Source: Lachnospiraceae bacterium
GTDB taxonomy: Bacteria; Bacillota; Clostridia; Lachnospirales; Lachnospiraceae
Direction of reading: 5' to 3'
Length of the DNA: 64,000 nt
NCBI GenBank assembly: GCA_009774175.1
Contig: VSNG01000005.1
Coordinates: forward strand, 62,001 to 126,000
Position 1 is the first letter of the stretch. Each line of letters begins with the position of its first letter. Shown piece after piece: positions 26,575 through 35,392 of this stretch. The notes beneath the pieces are model-generated. The model was not told the origin of the DNA. It saw nothing but the letters and a program-made list of their open reading frames with translations, and made no database searches. The position numbers were made by a program, and so were the translations under genes.

Positions 26575-28344
26575 ATGTTTTTGCAACGCAGGAAAGAAAA
26601 ATTTTTAGACCTTCCATTAGCTTCAAAATTGAAGTATATTTATACCAGCTTAATTTTTGTCTGCATTTTCTGTAATCTTCTGATTGTATACGGCATTTTT
26701 TCCCGTGAAATGCAAAAAACGCTCGCCACGCTTACTTCGCAGACAGTAGAAACGGTTTCCCAAAACGTAGACAGTTCCCTGACCACAATCTCCAAAATTT
26801 CCACATACCTGCTTGGCACTACCGAGGTGCAAAATTATCTTCGTGACATGAATCATTCCGAATATGCCATACTGTCCAAACAGCTGCGTAATTATCTGTA
26901 TCTGACGCTTGAATCAATGCCCCTTGCTTCCTCCATTATCGTCATGCAGCCATCCGGCGTTTATGAGGGCGCGGCGCGATATAATCTTCCCTCCATACAG
27001 CCAAGTTCTCCGGAAAACACTTCTTGGTACGAAGAGCTGACTTCCCAAAAGGGCGCCCCCATATTAACCATCAACGCAGGCGGATATCTGTCCTTTGAAG
27101 ATGATAAAAATTATGTTACTTTGATACGCCTTATCAACAGTACGGAAGACGCCCGCCCTCTTGGCTATCTGTTCATCAATATTTCCGTGGATTCCCTGCT
27201 CTCCTTTGCGCGCGAGGATGACAGTGATTATTCCGACTTTTTTGTAGCTACCGAATCAGAGACCATTCTCCCGTTTTTAAATGAAGATCTGAACCTCTGG
27301 CTGCAAAATGCTTCCATAGATTTCCGTCCCGACGGAAATATGATCACGCTTGACGGTAACCGCTATCTGTTATTAAAGTTCCAGACCTCGAGCCTAGACT
27401 GGAATTACATAGCCGCCATTAATTATAATTATTTAGCCCGCCAGCACCGAACCTTTCTCGTAATCTCCGGTACTATCCTGCTGATCAGCTTTCTCTTTTT
27501 CATTTTAATTGCGCTTGGTACCAATCGGCTTGTCACCGCCCCTCTGTATCAGCTCATGAACGCCATGAAAAAAACGGAAACCGGGGACTTTAATCACGCC
27601 GACGTAACGCCGTACCATGATGAGATCGGACAGCTTCAAAATGCCTACAACGATATGGTAGATAAAATACAACAGCTTCTTGACGCCAAGGTTTTGGAAC
27701 AAAAGAGACTGCGTACCGCCGAGCTTAATATTCTTCAGGAACAGATTAAGCCCCATTTCCTTTATAACAGCTTGGGCGCGATCTCCTATCTGGTAACCTC
27801 GCGGCAGAACGAAAAAGCCTACGACTTAATCATCTCCCTGTCCGAATATTACCGTGACAGTCTCAGCAAGGGCAACAATGTCATTACGCTGTCCACGGAA
27901 GTCAATATTGTGAAAAATTATCTGAAACTGCAGAAAGTCCGTTTTCCCGATATTTTTACGGATGAATATGAGTTTCAGGAAGACGCCCTTTCCTACCGAA
28001 TCCCAAGGCTCATTTTACAGCCTTTGGTTGAAAACTCACTGTATCACGGCATCATTCCCACCTGTGATTCCGGCGTCATAAAAATCAGTATTTTTACCGA
28101 TGCCGAATATCTTTTTATCCGTATTGCAGACAACGGCATCGGTATGGCTCCAGCCGATCTGGAAAGAATATGGACGTTTCATGCAAACGCGCCTTCCCAG
28201 AGCTTTGGTTTGCGGGGAACCATCGAACGAATGAAGATTTTTTACGAAACGCCGGATATCTGTACCATAGACAGCCTGCCTAATGAAGGAACAACAATCA
28301 CATTTTCCATTCCACTGGACAAAACGGAGAAGCAAGATGAATGA
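26575..28344 (+). CDS. Sensor histidine kinase, YesM/LytS type
   Basis: A 589-residue membrane sensor kinase. One helix near residues 22-43 and a second near 300-322 flank an extracellular sensing region of about 260 residues; a HAMP domain follows (about 320-375), then the His_kinase domain with EQIKPHFLYNSLGAISYL, phosphorylated His394, and an HATPase_c domain with LQPLVENSLYHGI, DNGIGM and GLRGTIERM. This IKPHFLYN form is typical of YesM kinases that control sugar ABC transporters. GAGGG precedes the ATG. It overlaps the response regulator gene by 8 bp, and both are divergent from neighbouring minus-strand units. Confidence 0.93.
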   Translation: MFLQRRKEKFLDLPLASKLKYIYTSLIFVCIFCNLLIVYGIFSREMQKTLATLTSQTVETVSQNVDSSLTTISKISTYLLGTTEVQNYLRDMNHSEYAILSKQLRNYLYLTLESMPLASSIIVMQPSGVYEGAARYNLPSIQPSSPENTSWYEELTSQKGAPILTINAGGYLSFEDDKNYVTLIRLINSTEDARPLGYLFINISVDSLLSFAREDDSDYSDFFVATESETILPFLNEDLNLWLQNASIDFRPDGNMITLDGNRYLLLKFQTSSLDWNYIAAINYNYLARQHRTFLVISGTILLISFLFFILIALGTNRLVTAPLYQLMNAMKKTETGDFNHADVTPYHDEIGQLQNAYNDMVDKIQQLLDAKVLEQKRLRTAELNILQEQIKPHFLYNSLGAISYLVTSRQNEKAYDLIISLSEYYRDSLSKGNNVITLSTEVNIVKNYLKLQKVRFPDIFTDEYEFQEDALSYRIPRLILQPLVENSLYHGIIPTCDSGVIKISIFTDAEYLFIRIADNGIGMAPADLERIWTFHANAPSQSFGLRGTIERMKIFYETPDICTIDSLPNEGTTITFSIPLDKTEKQDE

Positions 28345-29938
28345 CACAATCTTTAAGGTTATTATTGTAGACGATGAAGAATTGGCCCGCAAAATGCTCA
28401 TCACAAGTACAAACTGGGGCGCCCTGAACATGGAAATTATCGCAGAAGCCGTTTCCGGTCAGGATGCTCTTTCCATTATGGAAGAACAGATACCGGATAT
28501 TCTTTTCACCGATATCAAAATGCCCTATATGGACGGCATGGAGCTGTGCAGCATTGTAACCAGACGATACCCCCATATCAAAATCGTCATTACGACTGCC
28601 TTTAAGGATTTTGATTATGCACATCAATGCATCAGTCTGGGCGTTTCCCATTTCCTGCTAAAACCGATCAACCGCAACGACCTGGTATCCACCCTTTTAA
28701 AGCTCCGGGAACAGATTGAGACAGAGAAACAGCAATGGCTTGAATTTGACCATCTCAAAAAAATATTGGAAAAAAACTACTCCTTCCTAAGAGAACGGTT
28801 TCTATTGGAATTTTGTGAAAACAGCACCCGCTCTTCCTCCACGGAAAAGCAGATATCCTATTATTTCCCGCATGGGATTCCTTCTTATATACAAGTAACG
28901 CTTCTGGAAGCGCATTCTTCCCACTCGGGTAATCTGACAGAGGAGGAGCGTCTTTTGCAGGACATGAAAAATCTGGAATTTATTAAGAAATACCTGGAGG
29001 GAATCAAAGATATTGAAATATTTGCCGATAACAATCATCATCTGGTGCTTCTGACCTATTCTCCCGACGTACAGGTTGTTTCTCTTTGCGAGCAGCTTCA
29101 ACACAGCATTTATCAGACTTCCGGAAATAAAATTTTGTTCGGTATCGGCAATCATTACGATAATTTTTATAAAGCGGAAATTTCCTGGCTGGAAGCTCTG
29201 GAATCCCTCAAATTCAGCCGCTATATGCCCAATGAGCCAATTATTATCTATCAGAACGATATTCATGTGGAAAATACGGGATGGACCTCTTCTCCTGCGG
29301 AATTGGAAGATATCAAATTCTATATCAAAGCAGGACTTCCTGACTCTGTTCAAAAGCTTCTGTCCCCGCTTTATATGGAGCCTGACGGAAATATGATCAG
29401 TCTGGAGCATGCGCGCATTTTATCCATGACATTACTGTCCTCCGCCGTCAATGTGGCAAGCGACATCGGCATTCCTCTGGACGGCCTGTTTTCCGATTCC
29501 GGCAATTCTTTTCTGCAAATCCTGTTAGAACCTACAAGTCAGGATCTGTGCAGTCAGACCAGTGCCTTTTTAACCCGGCTTGCATCGGAAATCGCATCCT
29601 ACCGAACCAATAAAAGCAAAACTATTTTGTGGGAAGTTCTGCAATATATCCAGTCACACTTAACCGATTCTTCCCTCTCCCTCGGTTCCATAGCCGAAAC
29701 CTTTCATATGAACGACAGCTATTTAAGCCGGACTTTTACAAAGGAGCTAGGCTTCAGTTTCTCCAAATACCTAAACCGCCTCCGCATGGAACACGCCATT
29801 ACACTGCTAAACACCACCGATCTGAAAGCCTATCAGATTGCCGAAGCCGTAGGCATTCCTGACGCCTACTATTTCAGCAACTGCTTTAAAAAGTATACTG
29901 GGAAATCCGTCAGAGACTACAGAAAAGGAACAACATGA
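28337..29938 (+). CDS. AraC-type response regulator (YesN type)
   Basis: A 533-residue response regulator. The receiver domain (1-125) has the acidic pair in VDDEE, phospho-acceptor Asp59 in LFTDIKMPYMDG, Thr in TTAFKDF and Lys in LLKPINR. A middle region of about 280 residues has no named motif. The C-terminal 100 residues form an AraC DNA-binding domain: SLGSIAETFHMNDSYLSRTFTKE and AYQIAEAVGIPDAYYFSNCFKK with YTGKSVRDYR. Start ATG 28337 with GGAGAAG upstream overlaps the kinase stop. Its likely target is the xylosidase/ABC operon starting at 34839; repeats there are described separately. Confidence 0.94.
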   Translation: MNDTIFKVIIVDDEELARKMLITSTNWGALNMEIIAEAVSGQDALSIMEEQIPDILFTDIKMPYMDGMELCSIVTRRYPHIKIVITTAFKDFDYAHQCISLGVSHFLLKPINRNDLVSTLLKLREQIETEKQQWLEFDHLKKILEKNYSFLRERFLLEFCENSTRSSSTEKQISYYFPHGIPSYIQVTLLEAHSSHSGNLTEEERLLQDMKNLEFIKKYLEGIKDIEIFADNNHHLVLLTYSPDVQVVSLCEQLQHSIYQTSGNKILFGIGNHYDNFYKAEISWLEALESLKFSRYMPNEPIIIYQNDIHVENTGWTSSPAELEDIKFYIKAGLPDSVQKLLSPLYMEPDGNMISLEHARILSMTLLSSAVNVASDIGIPLDGLFSDSGNSFLQILLEPTSQDLCSQTSAFLTRLASEIASYRTNKSKTILWEVLQYIQSHLTDSSLSLGSIAETFHMNDSYLSRTFTKELGFSFSKYLNRLRMEHAITLLNTTDLKAYQIAEAVGIPDAYYFSNCFKKYTGKSVRDYRKGTT

Positions 29939-29952
29939 CTGCTGTTCCTTTT
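29923..29952. terminator. Bidirectional terminator between response regulator and xylosidase genes
   Basis: A perfect 10-bp inverted repeat (AAAAGGAACA and TGTTCCTTTT) around a 10-base loop contains the regulator stop codon. A and T runs on the two sides make it suitable for both convergent transcripts. Confidence 0.88.
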
Positions 29953-29962
29953 CCGCCTGCTC

Positions 29963-31603
29963 CTAAATATATTTACCGTCGGCTTCCATATCCAGTTCCT
30001 GATAGGAAAAATAATCAAAATCCGCAGGAATGCCGGTTCCGAGTCCGTCCATACTGAACATTCCTGTAAAAGCCCCCGTAAACGCTGCGTCGTAAACGGC
30101 CTTAATATACTCATCCGACAATTTTGCGGAGTCAAACCGATAAGCCGTTTCCTGCCAGACTTCTCCGTCAAAAGAATAAAAATACTGATAGGAAATGCCC
30201 CTCACCTTAACCTTTAAATAAACATACTCCACATCATCCGGAACAGGAATCGGGGTTTCCTCATAGACACTGAATGTTTTCCCCAAATCCGTCGCCACAA
30301 CGTCGATCACTCTTCCGAATTTTTCATTCCACATTACCTGTATACAAGACCAGTTTTGCGTATTATAATAGCATGTCAATCCGGCGGCCTGCTGTATGTT
30401 TTTCGGCCGGTAAGCCATCTTTGTTTCTGCGTCAAAGGTAAAGCTCTGCCATCTTCTCGCCACATGGGCCTGCAGAAAGGTAGATGCCAATGACTGCCTT
30501 CCGTATAACCGCAAATGTCCGGGGCGGTCTTTCAGCGACAGCGTATCCCCCGCCAGCGGCACTCTGAGCGTCTGAAAATGCAGACTCAGCTTTGCTTCAT
30601 CAAAATCATCCTTTCCGCCGCTTTCTTCCCCCTCACAGGCGATTGCATCAACCGGCGCTTCCACTTCCACCATTCCCTTATGTCCGCCCACGATATGCGG
30701 CCATCCGTCGTCATCCCATATCAACTTTTGAATCCCGGTCTCTCTTCCAAGAGGGCACCATCCCCTCTGTTCCGCTATGGATTCCGTATGGTGATGAATC
30801 GGCCTTCCCATCAGATGTGCAAAATACCATTCTCCCGCCTTCGTCTGTACCAAAGAACCATGGCCTGCTTTCTGGATCGGGTGGAAGGGTGCATCCAACG
30901 TGGTAAGCAGGGGTTCTCCCGGCTGCGTCTCAAAAACCCCTCTCAGGCTTTCGGCTCTCGCCACACGTTCCTGATGGGCGTATACCGTTCCTCCCTGCGC
31001 AACAAACAGATAATAATATCCGTTCATCTTATACAAATGGGGACCCTCTGTAAAACGATCCGCCGTTCCTTTATAAATAACCCAGGGTTCCCCAACCAGC
31101 TTCTGTTCCTCCTCGGCGTATTCCGTACACATAATTCCGTAAAAGGGATGATGAAAGCTCCTCGGATCCCAATATTGATTGACCAGATATTTTTTACCGT
31201 CATCGTCATGGAACAGGGAAGCGTCGAACCCCGCCGTATTTAAGACCACCGGATCGGACCATGGTCCCATAATATCCTCCGCCGTAGTCAGATAATTGAT
31301 ACAATCCTTGTAACAGCCGTCCGTCACTTTCACATCTGTATAAACCAGATAAAATTTCCCGTTATGATAGGACAGATCAGGCGCCCAGATTCCGCCTGAA
31401 TCCGGATCACCCCACATATTCAACAGCCTTTTTTCCTTAAGCGGATATGTGATCAGCTTCCAATGCACCAAATCCTTTGACTCATGAATCCGCACTCCCG
31501 GCCACCACTCAAAGGTTGAGGAAGCAATATAGTAAGTGTCGTCCACTCTGATCAGACTGGGATCCGGATGGAAGCCCTTCAAAACAGGATTTTGTATTTT
31601 CAT
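29963..31603 (-). CDS. Glycoside hydrolase family 43 beta-xylosidase
   Basis: A 546-residue cytosolic enzyme (no signal peptide) that releases xylose, and possibly arabinose, from short xylooligosaccharides. The five-bladed propeller carries the expected catalytic residues: Asp14 in FHPDPS (base), Asp127 in GFDASLFHDDDG (pKa modulator) and Glu186 in RFTEGPHLYK (acid). These positions coincide with those I recall for the Selenomonas ruminantium GH43 xylosidase. A C-terminal beta-sandwich domain follows, from about residue 330, with RLYGRQSLAS and FYNTQ-like CYYNTQNWSCIQV. It is last in an operon with two sugar permeases and a binding protein, which would bring in the oligosaccharide. Confidence 0.94.
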   Translation of the reverse strand: MKIQNPVLKGFHPDPSLIRVDDTYYIASSTFEWWPGVRIHESKDLVHWKLITYPLKEKRLLNMWGDPDSGGIWAPDLSYHNGKFYLVYTDVKVTDGCYKDCINYLTTAEDIMGPWSDPVVLNTAGFDASLFHDDDGKKYLVNQYWDPRSFHHPFYGIMCTEYAEEEQKLVGEPWVIYKGTADRFTEGPHLYKMNGYYYLFVAQGGTVYAHQERVARAESLRGVFETQPGEPLLTTLDAPFHPIQKAGHGSLVQTKAGEWYFAHLMGRPIHHHTESIAEQRGWCPLGRETGIQKLIWDDDGWPHIVGGHKGMVEVEAPVDAIACEGEESGGKDDFDEAKLSLHFQTLRVPLAGDTLSLKDRPGHLRLYGRQSLASTFLQAHVARRWQSFTFDAETKMAYRPKNIQQAAGLTCYYNTQNWSCIQVMWNEKFGRVIDVVATDLGKTFSVYEETPIPVPDDVEYVYLKVKVRGISYQYFYSFDGEVWQETAYRFDSAKLSDEYIKAVYDAAFTGAFTGMFSMDGLGTGIPADFDYFSYQELDMEADGKYI

Positions 31604-31625
31604 ATTCCGTATCTCCTCCTTTCCG

Positions 31626-32456
31626 TTAACCCTTTACCGCACCGGCAACCATGCCGCTCTGTACCTGATTGCTGAACAACAGATAGATCACAACCGTCGG
31701 GAGCGTTGCCACGACAAGCCCTGCGCCCATCGTACCCCAATCCGTCGTATATTGTCCCACCATCTGCATAATACCTACGGTCAGCGTTCTGTATTTTTCA
31801 GAATTGATAAAGGTTATGGCAAACATCATCTCATTCCATGTTGACAGGAATGTAAAAATGGAAATCGTTGCCAGCGCAGGTTTTACAAGGGGCAGTATGA
31901 TCGTAAAAAATGTCCGAAATATACCGCATCCATCTAAAAACGCCGACTCTTCCAATTCCAAAGGAAGCACCTGAAAGAATCCGATCATAAAGAAGATGGC
32001 CATTGGAAGCGCAAACGCTATGTAAGGAACAATGATTGCCTGATAAGTATCCAGCATTTTCAGGTTACGCAGCATAATAAATACCGGAAGCAGCACCGCA
32101 TGGAGCGGTATCATCAACCCAATGGAGAAAAAGGGCTTTACGAAACGGTTTGCCTGTACTCTCATTCTCGCGATTGCATAGGAAACCATACACGCCAGAA
32201 TATCCGACACTACTATTACAACAAGCGTTACGAAAATGCTGTTCAGCAGATAATGTCCCACGTTAGCGTTGAACAGCGCATTCTCATAGTTAGACCAGTG
32301 AAATTCTCTCGGAAGTCCCATAACGTTTCCGCTATATATCTCATTATTATCCTTCAGTGAAAAGAAAGCAAGAAAGAGCAAAGGATAAATCTGCACGATT
32401 GCAAACGCAACCAGAATAATATGGAGCAGAACCCTCGTCGGTTTTATCTTTTTCAT
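31626..32456 (-). CDS. Sugar ABC transporter permease (MalG/CUT1 type)
   Basis: A 276-residue permease with six helices of the carbohydrate uptake class 1 family. It starts MKKIKPTRVLLHIILVAFAI, and the cytosolic EAA loop is LEESAFLDGCGIFRTFFTIILPLVKPA (cited for position, about 180-206). GSVG-like ending FSNQVQSGMVAGAVKG is characteristic of MalG-type partners. GGAGGAAAG precedes ATG 32456; the frame is open to 32498 without an RBS. The second permease gene ends 11 bp upstream. Confidence 0.93.
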   Translation of the reverse strand: MKKIKPTRVLLHIILVAFAIVQIYPLLFLAFFSLKDNNEIYSGNVMGLPREFHWSNYENALFNANVGHYLLNSIFVTLVVIVVSDILACMVSYAIARMRVQANRFVKPFFSIGLMIPLHAVLLPVFIMLRNLKMLDTYQAIIVPYIAFALPMAIFFMIGFFQVLPLELEESAFLDGCGIFRTFFTIILPLVKPALATISIFTFLSTWNEMMFAITFINSEKYRTLTVGIMQMVGQYTTDWGTMGAGLVVATLPTVVIYLLFSNQVQSGMVAGAVKG

Positions 32457-32467
32457 CTTCTTTCCTC

Positions 32468-33343
32468 CTAGTAAGTGATATTTTCTACTTTGAAACATTT
32501 TTCAATCAGGAAATAGAACACCAGACATTCCAATACAATGAAAATCGCCATAGCGCTTCCTATTCCATATTCCATTCTGGAGAAAATGGAAGTATACATC
32601 AGAGTGCTCGGCACCTCGCTCGCATGTAAGGGGCCGCCCTTGGTCAGAACCCAGATCAGGTCAAAAAGCTTGAGCGATCCGATTACCGCAAAGGTCAGGC
32701 TGACCTTCATCGTACTTTTAATCAGGGGAATCGTTACATGAAACGCCATCTGCCTTTCGTTAGCCCCGTCAATCTGCGCCGCCTCATAAATATCTGACGG
32801 CACACTCTTGATTCCCGTATATAAAATCAGCATATGGTACCCGATATACTGCCATACAATAGGGAAAAAGGAGGCTGCAAGCACAAACCGCTTATCCCCC
32901 AGCCAATCTTCGCCCTCAAATCCAAAGCTTCTTAAAATGGCATTCAGGGCGCCATAATCCGGGTTATATATTTTTAAAAATAACTGACCGATCACAACGG
33001 TAGAAAGCAGCACCGGAATAAAATAAATCGTTCGGTATACTTTTTCACCCTTTACGTTCCTTGCCAGTACAAGGGCAAAAAATAATGCCGGAATCAGCTG
33101 TCCGACAATGGACGCCACTGCCAGAATAAGCGAATTTCGCGCCGATGCGAGAAATGCTTCGTCTTTCAACAATTTCAGATAATTATCAATCCCGATAAAA
33201 ATCTTTTCTCCGATTCCGTCCCACTGCATCGTACTGTAATAACCTGATATTGCAATCGGAACAAACGCCATAACAAGATAAATAATCAGCGCCGGAATAA
33301 CAAAAATCCAATACGCCTTTTTATTTCCAAGCATTTTCTGCAT
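32468..33343 (-). CDS. Sugar ABC transporter permease (MalF/UgpA type)
   Basis: A 291-residue permease with about six helices, the partner of the adjacent MalG-type protein. Its EAA loop reads IYEAAQIDGANERQMAFHVTIP, and the C-terminal MEYGIGSAMAIFIVLE segment is typical of the family. AAAGGAGAT precedes ATG 33343. Two hairpins lie between it and the binding-protein gene upstream, so its expression is probably lower than that of the binding protein. No ATPase gene is present in this locus. Confidence 0.93.
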   Translation of the reverse strand: MQKMLGNKKAYWIFVIPALIIYLVMAFVPIAISGYYSTMQWDGIGEKIFIGIDNYLKLLKDEAFLASARNSLILAVASIVGQLIPALFFALVLARNVKGEKVYRTIYFIPVLLSTVVIGQLFLKIYNPDYGALNAILRSFGFEGEDWLGDKRFVLAASFFPIVWQYIGYHMLILYTGIKSVPSDIYEAAQIDGANERQMAFHVTIPLIKSTMKVSLTFAVIGSLKLFDLIWVLTKGGPLHASEVPSTLMYTSIFSRMEYGIGSAMAIFIVLECLVFYFLIEKCFKVENITY

Positions 33344-33387
33344 AACAGATCTCCTTTCAGATTATGAGATTTTCGAGCATCCCTTTT

Positions 33388-33447
33388 ATTTCATAGGACT
33401 CGCTTCCCTATGAAATAAGAGAATCCGGAAAACATTTCCGGATTCTC
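33388..33447 (-). terminator. Two consecutive hairpins between binding protein and permease genes
   Basis: The first hairpin met by the minus-strand transcript (33447-33419) is a perfect 13-bp stem of GAGAATCCGGAAA with a 3-base loop, followed by TTATTT. The second (33416-33388) is a perfect 10-bp stem with loop GAAGCGAGT-like sequence. They suit partial termination and 3'-end protection of the binding-protein mRNA. Confidence 0.7.
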
Positions 33448-33456
33448 CGCATTTGA

Positions 33457-34839
33457 TTACTCGTTTAAAGCCTGAAGATTTTTACAGAAATCTTCCGGAG
33501 TCACAGATCCATCAATCAGCTTGGCAATCTCATTCATAATCGTATCCGCTTTTGATCCACCGGTTAAGGAATCCAGCCAATATACATATCCTGTAGCGTC
33601 TGAGGTTAACGTTGCGATCTCCTGTGACAGACGGTTCAAATCACTGGTGTCTCCCATATCCGCCTCCCATGCAGGCATACCCGAACCCGCAAGGTACTGA
33701 TCCTTTGACATTTTTTCGCAAATATACTGCGCTACCGCTGCCGCCTCCGCCGGATGCTCACAGCTGCTACTTACAAGGAAGGTCTCTCCGGAACCCCCGT
33801 GGAACTCATCAATCGTGCCCTTTCCGCCGTCAATGACAGGGAACTTAATAACAGAGATTTTACCCTTAACCGCCGCGTCGTCCGCTTCACAGTCACCGTT
33901 TAACCAGCTTCCCATGAACATCATCGCCGCTCTTCCCTGCTTAAACGCTGCTACGGCATCATCTTCCGAAGTACCCATCGCGCTGCTTCCAAAACCGCCC
34001 CTTGCCGCAAGCTCCTGCACTCTTCGTGCCGCCTCCACCAATTCCGGTGTGTCAAAGGAAGCGTTACCGTTTAACGCCGCATTGAAATCCTCTGCGCCCG
34101 CCATTCTGATGGCATGGATTCCATAAATCATCAGTCCGGGCCATAAATCCTTCTCTCCAAGGGAAATTGGGGTGATACCTGCTGCATTAAACGCATCTAC
34201 AGCCGCAAGCAGCTCAACATATGTTTCCGGAACCTTTACATTATTCTGCTCAAATAGTTCCGTATTGATATACAGGGAGGCAACCGCCACACTGTACGGA
34301 TACCCGTATGTTTTGCCGTCAAATACGAAGTTGTCTAACGTACCGCCCAAAATCCGGCCTTTTACATCATCTGTCATATACTCATCCAGCGGTAAGACAA
34401 GACCGGCATCCACATAAGGCTTCATCGTTCCGGCTCCCCAGTTAAAGAACACATCCGGCAGCTCGTTTCCTGCCATCGCCGTTTTCAGCTTCACCTTATA
34501 AGACTCGGACTCCGTTCCCTCGTGCACCACTTCCACATTGGGCATATCTGTTTTGATGGATTCCAGCGCATTATAAAATGCAACATAGTTCCCGTCTGTA
34601 GAATTTGGATCAGAAAACTGCGACCATAAAGTAATTGTCACTTTCTCTCCGGATGATTCCGTGCCTGCCTCATCACCGGAAGCATCTTCTGCCGAATCAT
34701 TTACAGCCTGATCCACCGCCGCTGTCTCATTACTTTCCGCCGCCGGCGCGCTTTCTCCCGAATCTCCACAGGCTGTACAGCCAAGCACCAGCACTGCCGA
34801 CATCATTAAACCGATTGTTTTTAAAAATTTCTTTTTCAT
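33457..34839 (-). CDS. Extracellular sugar-binding lipoprotein of an ABC transporter (SBP family 1)
   Basis: A 460-residue lipoprotein. Signal MKKKFLKTIGLMMSAVLVLG is followed by Cys (lipobox VLGC), then a Ser/Ala/Glu/Asp spacer to about residue 65. The binding domain begins VTITLWSQFSDPNSTDGNY and continues with KLKTAMAGNELPDVFFNWG, FVFDGKTYGYPYSVA and AAFKQGRAAMMFMGSW, as in CUT1 oligosaccharide binders. ATG 34839 has AAAGGAGAGG upstream. It is first in the operon with two permeases and a GH43 beta-xylosidase, so xylooligosaccharides are the likely ligand; this is inference from context. Confidence 0.93.
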   Translation of the reverse strand: MKKKFLKTIGLMMSAVLVLGCTACGDSGESAPAAESNETAAVDQAVNDSAEDASGDEAGTESSGEKVTITLWSQFSDPNSTDGNYVAFYNALESIKTDMPNVEVVHEGTESESYKVKLKTAMAGNELPDVFFNWGAGTMKPYVDAGLVLPLDEYMTDDVKGRILGGTLDNFVFDGKTYGYPYSVAVASLYINTELFEQNNVKVPETYVELLAAVDAFNAAGITPISLGEKDLWPGLMIYGIHAIRMAGAEDFNAALNGNASFDTPELVEAARRVQELAARGGFGSSAMGTSEDDAVAAFKQGRAAMMFMGSWLNGDCEADDAAVKGKISVIKFPVIDGGKGTIDEFHGGSGETFLVSSSCEHPAEAAAVAQYICEKMSKDQYLAGSGMPAWEADMGDTSDLNRLSQEIATLTSDATGYVYWLDSLTGGSKADTIMNEIAKLIDGSVTPEDFCKNLQALNE

Positions 34840-34884
34840 AGCCTCTCCTTTCAAAATAGCTTCGCTCGATGAGATTATTCTAGC

Positions 34885-34983
34885 TTTTATCCTTTTGCTT
34901 TAGAATAGAAATGCTTTACTATTTCTTAGATTTTTTTGACTAAAAAAGAAAAAGATATACTTTTTTTACTTAAAGATAGAAAT
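34885..34983 (-). promoter_or_regulatory. Two 28-bp direct repeats upstream of the sugar ABC operon, candidate AraC-type operator
   Basis: On the minus strand ATTTCTATCTTTAAGTAAAA.. (34983-34956) and ATTTCTATTCTAAAGCAAAA.. (34912-34885) share an identical octamer ATTTCTAT and most of the following 20 bases, 71 bp apart. A TAGAAT-like -10 lies at 34877-34882 downstream of the second copy. AraC-type regulators bind direct repeats of this size, and the YesN-type regulator is 5 kb away in the same locus. Binding is inference. Confidence 0.5.
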
Positions 34984-35065
34984 ATTTTTCCTGCAGCAAA
35001 AAACCGTTTCAATTTAAAGTGATAACAGACGGTAAAAAACGATACTTTGTCTTTTTCTTTTTAAA

Positions 35066-35277
35066 ACACAAAAAGACTCTGAAATCTCATAATCACCTAA
35101 AGGTGCGTGATTACAAGGCTTCCAGAGCCTCCTCTAATTACATTAAACTGTTTAAATATTTTGCTTACATGACGATTGGTCTGGCGAAGTTCTTAGTTCC
35201 CCGCCATCTGCTTTGCAAACTATTTTATAAAGAATGGCTTATTTACTAGAACTGCTGCCATTTATTCATAATATCAT
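35066..35277 (-). ncRNA. Candidate structured non-coding RNA or leader ending in a U tract
   Basis: The minus strand of this otherwise gene-free stretch (34840-35392) folds into several stems. They are AAUGGC/GCCAUU near 35221-35250, GGCGGGG/CUUCGCC near 35183-35205 (two G-U pairs), and an outer GGCUCUGGAA/UUUCAGAGUC stem (two G-U pairs) enclosing UAAUCAC/GUGAUUA near 35074-35131. The last stem is followed by UUUUUGUGUUUU. The wobble pairs are valid only on the minus strand. A TATAAT stands at 35284-35289 without a good -35. I recognise no known riboswitch or RNA class. A plus-strand ORF of 76 codons covers the same bases but has no RBS. Confidence 0.4.
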
Positions 35278-35345
35278 ACCCATATTATAAAAGGGTAAAA
35301 TAGAACTTTTCTTATCAACTATCTTTTCACTTATGCATTCTCTGA

Positions 35346-35374
35346 TTTGGGTACAAATTCCTGAAATTGGGTAC
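35346..35374. other. Left pair of TTGGGTAC repeats, possible integrase arm sites
   Basis: TTTGGGTAC (35346-35354) and TTGGGTAC (35367-35374) occur in direct orientation on the plus strand. The same octamer occurs in inverted orientation near 37200-37245, so the two pairs bracket the toxin-antitoxin, integrase and IS remnants. Integrases with an AP2-like N-terminal domain bind such short repeated arm sites; this reading is inference. Confidence 0.35.
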
Positions 35375-35392
35375 TACACAGTTTATCTACAC

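Noticed and set aside
35000..35030. Catabolite-responsive element upstream of the sugar operon (TTGAAACGG...)
   Set aside because: Spacing of the central CG does not fit the TGWAANCGNTNWCA pattern.
35080..35130. Possible cyclic di-GMP (GEMM-I) riboswitch because of a TCACGCAC string
   Set aside because: The GGCAAACC core and the tetraloop-receptor pattern are missing.
35019..35249. 76-codon plus-strand ORF in the gap before the toxin gene
   Set aside because: No ribosome binding site, no recognisable domain, and the opposite strand folds better as RNA; I prefer the RNA reading but cannot exclude a small protein.
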